Source: Crocinitomicaceae bacterium
GTDB taxonomy: Bacteria; Bacteroidota; Bacteroidia; Flavobacteriales_D; Crocinitomicaceae
DNA: 36,719 bases
NCBI GenBank assembly: GCA_023254905.1
Contig: JALRKF010000031.1
Span: 1 to 36,719 of the forward strand
Direction of reading: 5' to 3'
Part shown: one piece after another, positions 29,893 to 36,719 of the stretch
How the letters are laid out: each line of letters begins with the position of its first letter
Numbering within the stretch: position 1 is the first letter of the stretch
Notes under the pieces: generated by a model
Told to the model about the DNA's origin: nothing
The model's input: only the letters and a program-made list of their open reading frames with translations
The model's database searches: none
Program-made: the position numbers and the translations under genes

Positions 29893-30444
29893 CTATTTAG
29901 CTGCTGTTTTACCAGCTTTTCTTCTAATTTGTTCACCTAAGAACTTAATTCCTTTTCCTTTGTACGGTTCTGGTTTTCGAAGGGAACGAATTTTGGCTGC
30001 AGCCTGTCCAACAAGTTGCTTGTCGTGAGACTCAAGAGTCACGATTGGCGCCTTACCTTTTTCAGATACTGCTGATACCTTAATTTCTTTCGGGAGCTCA
30101 ATTACTACAGGGTGCGAGAAACCAAGAGCTAACTCAAGACGCTGTCCTGAAACATTTGCTCGGTAACCTACTCCTACAACTTCAAGCTCCTTCTTGAACC
30201 CTTCCGAAACTCCGACTATCATATTTTGTACTAAGGCACGATAAAGACCATGCTTCGCTCTGTGTGACGGCGCATCTGATTCGCGGGTGAAAGTAATTGT
30301 GTCCCCATCGATGTTCAGTCCTACACACGAATCAACTTCCTGCGTAAGCTCACCTTTCGGACCTTTAACGGTAATTAAACTACCATCCACTTTCACTTCT
30401 ATTCCACTCGGGATTGTTACTGGGGATTTTCCTATCCTTGACAT
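29893..30444 (-). CDS. rplF: 50S ribosomal protein L6
   Basis: MSRIGKSPVTIPSGIEVKV; KPEPYKGKGIKFLGEQIRRKAGKTAAK. Confidence 0.98.
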   Translation of the reverse strand: MSRIGKSPVTIPSGIEVKVDGSLITVKGPKGELTQEVDSCVGLNIDGDTITFTRESDAPSHRAKHGLYRALVQNMIVGVSEGFKKELEVVGVGYRANVSGQRLELALGFSHPVVIELPKEIKVSAVSEKGKAPIVTLESHDKQLVGQAAAKIRSLRKPEPYKGKGIKFLGEQIRRKAGKTAAK

Positions 30445-30462
30445 TTCTAATGAAATTATTAA

Positions 30463-30861
30463 TTAATGTACGTAAGCGAGAACCTCTCCTCCTACGTTTT
30501 CTTTTCTTGCTTGTTTGTCTGTGATAACACCTCTCGATGTAGATACAATTGCGATTCCCAAACCATTAATAACTCTTGGCATATCTTTCGCTCCTGTATA
30601 TTGTCGAAGACCTGGTGTTGATACACGCTGAATTTTTGTAATCGCCGGAACCTTTGTTGACGGATTGTATTTCAATGCTATTTTGATGATACCTTGCTTG
30701 TTATCATCTTCAAATTTGTAATCAAGAATATAACCCTGATCGAAAAGGATTTGCGTCATTGCACGTTTCACATTCGAACCAGGAATCTCAACTACTCTTT
30801 TTCCTGCAGAACTTGCGTTACGAATTCGCGTCAGATAATCTGCTATTGGATCTGTATTCAT
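30463..30861 (-). CDS. rpsH: 30S ribosomal protein S8 (ATG 30861; the longer track ORF includes promoter DNA)
   Basis: [65 protein letters not shown]. Confidence 0.97.
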   Translation of the reverse strand: MNTDPIADYLTRIRNASSAGKRVVEIPGSNVKRAMTQILFDQGYILDYKFEDDNKQGIIKIALKYNPSTKVPAITKIQRVSTPGLRQYTGAKDMPRVINGLGIAIVSTSRGVITDKQARKENVGGEVLAYVH

Positions 30862-30881
30862 GTTGTTTAATTTTCGGTAAC

Positions 30882-30901
30882 GGTTTTCAATCGCTTGAAC
30901 C
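30882..30901 (-). promoter_or_regulatory. GNRA-type hairpin in the rpsH 5' leader
   Basis: Minus strand GGTTCAA GCGA TTGAAAACC, 21 nt upstream of the rpsH ATG. Confidence 0.4.
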
Positions 30902-30929
30902 TGAAACCAGTTTATAATTTTTAGGGACG

Positions 30930-30960
30930 CAAAGATATAAAGACTAAAGATACTTGACAA
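30930..30960 (-). promoter_or_regulatory. Internal promoter before rpsH: TTG-N20-TATCTTTG
   Basis: Minus strand TTG TCAAGTATCTTTAGTCTTTA TATCTTTG in the 137-bp rpsN-rpsH gap. Confidence 0.7.
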
Positions 30961-30998
30961 GAATGACAGCCATCTTTACCTTTTGACTTTGAAAAACC

Positions 30999-31313
30999 CT
31001 ACCAGCTTGCTTTTTTCACTCCTGGGATCTTTCCTGCCAACGCCATCTCACGGAAGGTAACCCTTGAGATTCCGAACTGACGCATATATCCTCTTGGGCG
31101 ACCAGTTAGTCCACATCTATTATGCACTCTAACTTTAGCTGAATTAGCAGGAAGTTTTTGAAGCTTCATCATCGCTTCCCACTTAGCCTCTGACGCCTCT
31201 TCCGAAGTATCTGAAGATTTTAAGATTTTAGTCAGCTCTTCGCGTTTCGCTGCGTGCTTTGCTGCTAATCTCTCTCTTTTGCGCTCTCGCGCTTTCATTG
31301 ATTCTTTTGCCAT
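30999..31313 (-). CDS. rpsN: 30S ribosomal protein S14
   Basis: [67 protein letters not shown]. Confidence 0.98.
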   Translation of the reverse strand: MAKESMKARERKRERLAAKHAAKREELTKILKSSDTSEEASEAKWEAMMKLQKLPANSAKVRVHNRCGLTGRPRGYMRQFGISRVTFREMALAGKIPGVKKASW

Positions 31314-31319
31314 CTCTTT

Positions 31320-31871
31320 CTATTTTTTAGTGAATGGAAAACCGAAAGCATCAAGAAGAGCTTTCGCTTCTTCGTCTGTTTCTGCTGTCGTAACAAAAGT
31401 TATATCCATTCCTAGAATACGGTTTACCTTATCGATATCGATCTCTGGGAAAATGATGTGTTCTTTCACACCCATGTTAAAATTACCTCTTCCATCAAAT
31501 CCTTTCGCCGGAACACCTCGAAAGTCACGTGTTCTTGGAAGTGCCACGGAAAGTAATCTATCTAAGAACTCGTACATGCGCTCTCCACGCAGTGTAACTT
31601 TTGTTCCTATCGGCATCCCTTTTCTCAACTTAAAATTGGAGATATCCTTTCTTGATATTGTCGCAATCGCTTTTTGACCTGCAATTCTTGATAAATCATC
31701 AACTGCGTTATCAACAAGTTTCTTATCTGCTACCGCATCTCCAATACCCTGGCTTATTACGATTTTCGAAAGTTTAGGTACACGCATCTTCGTTTTGTAA
31801 CCGAACTTTTCAGTCAATGCAGAAATAATTTCTGCCCTGTACTTTTCTTGTAGTCTTGGTGTGTAACTCAT
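31320..31871 (-). CDS. rplE: 50S ribosomal protein L5
   Basis: [59 protein letters not shown]. Confidence 0.98.
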   Translation of the reverse strand: MSYTPRLQEKYRAEIISALTEKFGYKTKMRVPKLSKIVISQGIGDAVADKKLVDNAVDDLSRIAGQKAIATISRKDISNFKLRKGMPIGTKVTLRGERMYEFLDRLLSVALPRTRDFRGVPAKGFDGRGNFNMGVKEHIIFPEIDIDKVNRILGMDITFVTTAETDEEAKALLDAFGFPFTKK

Positions 31872-32197
31872 TATTTTATCTCCTCTCCTGTTTTCTTAGA
31901 ATAACGAACTAATTTTCCATCCTTGTTCTCTTTACGACCAATGCGGGATGCTTGACCATTATGAACAACCATGAGGTTAGATATGTGGATTCCAGCTTCT
32001 GTTTCCACTATTCCACCCTGAGGCTCCTGTGCACTTGGTTTGTTGTGTTTCTTTATGATATTCACACCCTCGACAGTTGCACGATTCTTCTTTCTGTCAA
32101 TTGAAAGTACCTTTCCTTCTTGACCGTTTGATTCACCTGCCAAAACTTTGACTGTGTCTCCTACTTTAATATGTAATTTCTGTTGCATGACTTCCAT
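31871..32197 (-). CDS. rplX: 50S ribosomal protein L24
   Basis: [49 protein letters not shown]; start may be 32188. Confidence 0.96.
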   Translation of the reverse strand: MEVMQQKLHIKVGDTVKVLAGESNGQEGKVLSIDRKKNRATVEGVNIIKKHNKPSAQEPQGGIVETEAGIHISNLMVVHNGQASRIGRKENKDGKLVRYSKKTGEEIK

Positions 32198-32201
32198 TAT
32201 T

Positions 32202-32570
32202 TTAAAGTACCTCAGGAGCTAATGAAACTACCTTCATGTAGTTTGCATCACGTAGCTCACGAGCAACGGGTCCAAAAATACGGGTTCCTCTCATTTCACC
32301 AGCTGCATTCAAGATAACGCAAGCGTTATCATCGAATCTGATGTAAGAACCGTCTGGACGACGTACTTCTTTTTTTGTTCTTACTACTACTGCCGTGGCA
32401 ACTGATCCTTTCTTCACAGCTCCAGAAGGCATTGCGCTCTTCACAGTAACAACGATTTTATCTCCAATGGAGGCATAACGTCTTTTTGTTCCACCCAATA
32501 CGCGGATACAAAGAACTTCTTTTGCTCCTGAGTTATCGGCTACTGATAGTCTTGATTCACTCTGTATCAT
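32202..32570 (-). CDS. rplN: 50S ribosomal protein L14
   Basis: [44 protein letters not shown]. Confidence 0.98.
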   Translation of the reverse strand: MIQSESRLSVADNSGAKEVLCIRVLGGTKRRYASIGDKIVVTVKSAMPSGAVKKGSVATAVVVRTKKEVRRPDGSYIRFDDNACVILNAAGEMRGTRIFGPVARELRDANYMKVVSLAPEVL

Positions 32571-32579
32571 TACTAAAAA

Positions 32580-32837
32580 TTATTTAGCTCTTTCAATTAC
32601 TTCAACTAATCTCCAGTTCTTAGACTTTGATAAAGGTCGAGTCTCCATTATGCGAACTGTATCCCCGATATTACAATCGTTTGTTTCGTCATGAGCCACG
32701 AATTTACTTGTCTTTTTAACGAACTTTCCGTATTTCGGGTGTTTCACTTTACGCTCTACAGACACTACTATTGATTTGTCCATTTTATCGCTTGTCACAA
32801 CTCCGATACGTTCTTTTCTTAAATTTCGCTTTTCCAT
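32580..32837 (-). CDS. rpsQ: 30S ribosomal protein S17
   Basis: [45 protein letters not shown]. Confidence 0.98.
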   Translation of the reverse strand: MEKRNLRKERIGVVTSDKMDKSIVVSVERKVKHPKYGKFVKKTSKFVAHDETNDCNIGDTVRIMETRPLSKSKNWRLVEVIERAK

Positions 32838-32863
32838 ATAAGCTTTTTTAAAGTTTGGCGCGC

Positions 32864-33058
32864 CTAAGCTTCCGCCTCACGTTTCGTTAATTCTGTTTTC
32901 AATCTTGCGATCGTTTTTCTTGTGTGACGGATCTGTAACGGATTCTCCATCGGAGCTACTTTATGAGAGATTTTCATCTTCATTAGTGACTCGCTAAGAT
33001 TTTCGATCTGTGCTTTCACGTCTTCCAAAGACATTTTTGCGATTTCTTGTTGTTTCAT
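32864..33058 (-). CDS. rpmC: 50S ribosomal protein L29
   Basis: [57 protein letters not shown]. Confidence 0.97.
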   Translation of the reverse strand: MKQQEIAKMSLEDVKAQIENLSESLMKMKISHKVAPMENPLQIRHTRKTIARLKTELTKREAEA

Positions 33059-33065
33059 AATTCAA

Positions 33066-33494
33066 TTATTTTCCTGGTACAACATAGTCGTTACGGGTAA
33101 CGAACTTACATTTTACAGGTAATTTTTGAGCGGCCAAACGCATTGCTTCTTTCGCTGTTTCATAAGGTACTCCCTCAGCTTCAAACAAAATTCGACCTGG
33201 TCTAACAACTGCTACCCAATGACTAGGAGCACCTTTACCTTTACCCATACGTACCTCCGCAGGTTTCGCTGTAACAGGTTTGTCAGGGAATATTCTAATC
33301 CACACCTTTCCTTCACGCTTCATGTAGCGAGTTACCGCAATACGAGAAGCTTCTATCTGGCGTGAAGTGATCCACCCTGGCTCCAAAGTCTTCAATCCAA
33401 AAGATCCGAAAGCAACAGTACTACCTCTATGAGCTAAGCCTCTGTTTCTTCCCTTTTGGGCTTTTCTAAATTTGGTTCTTTTTGGTGATAACAT
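33066..33494 (-). CDS. rplP: 50S ribosomal protein L16
   Basis: [46 protein letters not shown]. Confidence 0.98.
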   Translation of the reverse strand: MLSPKRTKFRKAQKGRNRGLAHRGSTVAFGSFGLKTLEPGWITSRQIEASRIAVTRYMKREGKVWIRIFPDKPVTAKPAEVRMGKGKGAPSHWVAVVRPGRILFEAEGVPYETAKEAMRLAAQKLPVKCKFVTRNDYVVPGK

Positions 33495-33532
33495 TTTTCT
33501 CTAATTTTAATGTTAAACTGTCAAGCAGTTTT

Positions 33533-34243
33533 TTATTTTCTCGCTCTTCTTTTACCTCCTGGTTTTCTTCCACCACCTTTTCCTGACTTCGCGCCAATGT
33601 TTGGTGATAGATCTCTTTTACCATAAACCTCACCCTTACAAATCCATACCTTGATACCGATACGACCGTAAGTTGTATGAGCTTCTGCAAGAGCATAATC
33701 GATGTCAGCTCTGAACGTGTGTAACGGAGTACGTCCATCTTTGTACATCTCTGAGCGAGCCATTTCTGCACCATTCAAACGTCCAGAAATCTTAACTTTG
33801 ATTCCTTCAGCTCCCATGCGCATTGTACTAGCGATTGCCATTTTGATTGCACGACGGAAAGAAATTCGAGCTTCAATCTGACGTGCTATACTATCTGCAA
33901 CAAGACGGGCATCCAGCTCTGGACGCTTTACCTCGAAAATATTGATCTGAATCTCTTTTTTCGTCAGTTTTTTTAACTCTTCTTTCAATTTGTCAACCTC
34001 TTGACCACCTTTACCAATAATTACCCCTGGACGTGCTGTGTGGATTGTAACGGTAACCAACTTCAACGTTCTTTCGATGATAATCTTGGCAATACTTGCT
34101 CTAGATAAACGAGCGTTGAGGTATTGACGAATCTTGTCATCCTCAACTAACTTATCTCTATAGTTTTCACCTCCATACCAGTTTGATTCCCAACCTTGGA
34201 TGAAGCCTAATCTATTCCCTATTGGATTTGTCTTTTGTCCCAT
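33533..34243 (-). CDS. rpsC: 30S ribosomal protein S3
   Basis: [58 protein letters not shown]. Confidence 0.98.
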   Translation of the reverse strand: MGQKTNPIGNRLGFIQGWESNWYGGENYRDKLVEDDKIRQYLNARLSRASIAKIIIERTLKLVTVTIHTARPGVIIGKGGQEVDKLKEELKKLTKKEIQINIFEVKRPELDARLVADSIARQIEARISFRRAIKMAIASTMRMGAEGIKVKISGRLNGAEMARSEMYKDGRTPLHTFRADIDYALAEAHTTYGRIGIKVWICKGEVYGKRDLSPNIGAKSGKGGGRKPGGKRRARK

Positions 34244-34254
34244 TTATCTACTAA

Positions 34255-34650
34255 TTAATTTGCACCATCAATTACGATAGTAACGTGGTTTGATCTTTTT
34301 CTAATTCGATGCGCTCTACCTTGTGGAGCCGGCTGGATTCTTTTTAACATTCTTCCACCACTCACTTCAATTGATTTAACAACCAATGTTTCTTCCTCAA
34401 TACTTCTGTCTTCATTTTTCTGCTCCCAATTAGCGATTGCAGAACGAAGAAGTTTTTCCAAACTATTAGAAGCCTCTTTCGCATTATGTTGCAGAATATT
34501 AAGGGCTTTATTTACCTCAACCCCTCTAACAAGGTCTGCAACTAGTCTCATCTTGCGCGGAGCAATTGGAGAATTGTTCAACTTGGCAATTGCCATTGAT
34601 TTTTTCTCTTCTTTCAGCTGCTCAGCTTTTAATCTTTTTCTAGCACCCAT
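34255..34650 (-). CDS. rplV: 50S ribosomal protein L22
   Basis: [56 protein letters not shown]. Confidence 0.97.
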   Translation of the reverse strand: MGARKRLKAEQLKEEKKSMAIAKLNNSPIAPRKMRLVADLVRGVEVNKALNILQHNAKEASNSLEKLLRSAIANWEQKNEDRSIEEETLVVKSIEVSGGRMLKRIQPAPQGRAHRIRKRSNHVTIVIDGAN

Positions 34651-34661
34651 AACTCTGCTTA

Positions 34662-34937
34662 TTATCTTTTCTTATCCTTTTTCCCTGCATGTCCACGGAA
34701 ATTACGCGTTGGTGCGAATTCACCTAATTTGTGACCCACCATATTTTCCGTAACAAATACAGGAATGAATTTATTACCATTGTGAACTGCAAACGTCAAA
34801 CCTACAAAGTCAGGAGTAATAGTACTCGCTCTAGACCATGTCTTGATGACCTGCTTTTTTCCTGATGCTTGTGCATCATCCACCCTCTTCATTAGCTTGT
34901 AATGAACAAAAGGAGGTTTTTTTAATGAACGACTCAT
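34662..34937 (-). CDS. rpsS: 30S ribosomal protein S19
   Basis: [38 protein letters not shown]. Confidence 0.98.
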   Translation of the reverse strand: MSRSLKKPPFVHYKLMKRVDDAQASGKKQVIKTWSRASTITPDFVGLTFAVHNGNKFIPVFVTENMVGHKLGEFAPTRNFRGHAGKKDKKR

Positions 34938-34944
34938 ATCCTAA

Positions 34945-35769
34945 TTATTTTTTTCTCTTTTCAACTATAAACTTGTCAGAATACTTCTTCTTAGCACGCG
35001 TTTTGTAACCTTTTGCAGGCATACCATTTCGTGATCTCGGATGTCCTCCTGAGTTACGTCCTTCACCACCACCCATTGGGTGATCAACAGGATTCATAAC
35101 TACACCACGAACTCGTGGACGACGACCTAACCATCGAGATCTTCCGGCTTTACCAGAAACTACCAAGTTGTGTTCAGAATTGGATACCGATCCGATCGTA
35201 GCTTTACATGTAATCAAAATCATTCTAGTTTCTCCAGAAGGCATTTTAACTACTGCATAACGACCATCACGCGCGTTCAACTGAGCATAAGTACCAGCAC
35301 CTCTTGCGATAGCACCTCCTTTACCCGGTTTGAGTTCGATGTTGTGAATCACAGTACCTAGAGGAATATCACTCAAGTACATTGTATTCCCAACATTTGG
35401 AGTGGCATCTTTACCAGACATAACTTTGTCTCCAACTTTCAATCCTTCTGGAGCAATGATATATCTCTTTTCACCATCCGCATAGTACAACAAAGCGATG
35501 TTAGCCGTTCTGTTCGGATCATATTCGATCGCTTTAACAGTAGCTGGAACACTTTCTTTGTCTCTCTTAAAATCAATAACTCGGTACTTTTGTTTGTGAC
35601 CACCACCAATGTAGCGCATCGTCATACGACCGTCGTTATTACGACCACCAGATTTACTCTTACCCTTTACTAGGCTTTTCTCAGGCTTAGCTGCAGTAAT
35701 ACTCGAGTAGTCACTGTTGATCTTGTGTCTTTGCCCTGGAGTGATAGGCTTGAATTTTTTAAGACCCAT
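34945..35769 (-). CDS. rplB: 50S ribosomal protein L2
   Basis: [45 protein letters not shown]. Confidence 0.98.
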   Translation of the reverse strand: MGLKKFKPITPGQRHKINSDYSSITAAKPEKSLVKGKSKSGGRNNDGRMTMRYIGGGHKQKYRVIDFKRDKESVPATVKAIEYDPNRTANIALLYYADGEKRYIIAPEGLKVGDKVMSGKDATPNVGNTMYLSDIPLGTVIHNIELKPGKGGAIARGAGTYAQLNARDGRYAVVKMPSGETRMILITCKATIGSVSNSEHNLVVSGKAGRSRWLGRRPRVRGVVMNPVDHPMGGGEGRNSGGHPRSRNGMPAKGYKTRAKKKYSDKFIVEKRKK

Positions 35770-35779
35770 TTTTTACTAC

Positions 35780-36082
35780 TTAAAAATTATTAAACAAATC
35801 AATCGTTTCTCCATCTGCAACAGTAACCAAAGCTTTTTTCCACTTGTTGTTACGTTGATAAACGATACCTCTATTTGTATACTTCATAGAGGGTTTCCCG
35901 CCGCCATAATTCATTGTACGAACATCAGTCACCTGAACCCCGTACATTCTCTCGACAGCTTCTTTTATTTCCAATTTATTCGCCTTATTATCTACAGCAA
36001 ATGTAAATCTGTTGAACTTCTCAGTATCACCAGTTGCTTTCTCTGTAATTATTGGCTTCTTAATTATTGTGTTCATCTCCAA
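35780..36082 (-). CDS. rplW: 50S ribosomal protein L23
   Basis: IIKKPIITEKATGDTEKFNRFTFAVDNKANKLEIKEAVERMYGVQVTDVRTMN. Confidence 0.97.
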   Translation of the reverse strand: MEMNTIIKKPIITEKATGDTEKFNRFTFAVDNKANKLEIKEAVERMYGVQVTDVRTMNYGGGKPSMKYTNRGIVYQRNNKWKKALVTVADGETIDLFNNF

Positions 36083-36709
36083 TTAGTTTAGAATCTTTTC
36101 GATTGCTTCGATTGAACTTTTAGCCATAACTACTTTACTCGCATTCAATACATCGAATGTGTTCACAGAGTCTGCTGTTACGACCTTTACTTTCTTTAGG
36201 TTACGAGAAGACAAGTAAACATTGTCATTTTTCTCACCAAGAATCATCAATACCTTGTTGTCCTCAAGCTTTAGATTTGATATCAAATCTTTGAATCCTT
36301 TGGTATTTGCATTATCAAACTTTACATCCTCAATGATCATTAGGCTCTCGTTTTTAACCTTGTAGGAGAATGCAGATTTTCTAGCTAGTTGCTTCAACTT
36401 GGTATTTAACTTGAAATGGTAGTTTCTTGGTCTTGGACCAAAAATACGACCTCCACCAACACGCGTACCAGATTTAATACTACCTGCACGAGCACCTCCT
36501 GTACCTTTTTGCTTCTTGATCTTTTTGGTAGATCCTTGAATTTCAGCTCTCTCTTTTGCCTTGTGCGTTCCTTGTCTACGGTTCGCCAAATGCTGCTTAA
36601 CATCTAAGTAGATAGCGTGATCGTTCGGCTCAATTCCGAAAACATTGTCTGATAAGCTAACTGACTTAGAAGTAGCGTTTCCTTTTGCACTTAATACTTT
36701 CAATTCCAT
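36083..36709 (-). CDS. rplD: 50S ribosomal protein L4
   Basis: RRQGTHKAKERAEIQGSTKKIKKQKGTGGARAGSIKSGTRVGGGRIFGPRPRNY. Confidence 0.97.
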   Translation of the reverse strand: MELKVLSAKGNATSKSVSLSDNVFGIEPNDHAIYLDVKQHLANRRQGTHKAKERAEIQGSTKKIKKQKGTGGARAGSIKSGTRVGGGRIFGPRPRNYHFKLNTKLKQLARKSAFSYKVKNESLMIIEDVKFDNANTKGFKDLISNLKLEDNKVLMILGEKNDNVYLSSRNLKKVKVVTADSVNTFDVLNASKVVMAKSSIEAIEKILN

Positions 36710-36719
36710 TACTTCTCAA

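Noticed and set aside
33466-33774. 102-aa minus-strand ORF
   Set aside because: Out-of-frame with rpsC and overlapping it; rpsC is unambiguous.

Overview
36.7-kb window from a Bacteroidota genome, probably Flavobacteriales (16S text, Bacteroidetes-type promoters, CHU_C/T9SS-type protein). It opens with the 5' end of a 16S rRNA gene (minus strand). This is followed by a compact mixed block: AlkB-like monooxygenase, ECF sigma factor / membrane TPR protein / S41 peptidase, 3-hydroxyacyl-CoA dehydrogenase + enoyl-CoA hydratase, RluF-like pseudouridine synthase, WYL regulator + 472-aa conserved protein, MbnH-like dihaem peroxidase + MbnP-like lipoprotein, AddA/RecB-like helicase-nuclease, urocanate hydratase, and a large gliding-motility C-terminal-domain protein. 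Then come eno and carA, and the long S10-spc-alpha ribosomal protein operon from rplQ back to rplD (all minus strand). Most of the window is housekeeping and I found no convincing wholly novel multi-gene system. The observations most worth checking are regulatory: tandem TTG-N19-TAYCTTTG promoters for the rRNA operon, a matching internal promoter and structured leader before rpsH, two TAAATTTG-N6-ATG near-leaderless starts, and a hairpin before rpsD. At the protein level they are an L17 with a long acidic repeat tail, an MbnP/MbnH pair, an ECF sigma/anti-sigma-like/S41 cluster, and an AlkB with an altered histidine motif. All family calls come from reading motifs; no database search was run.
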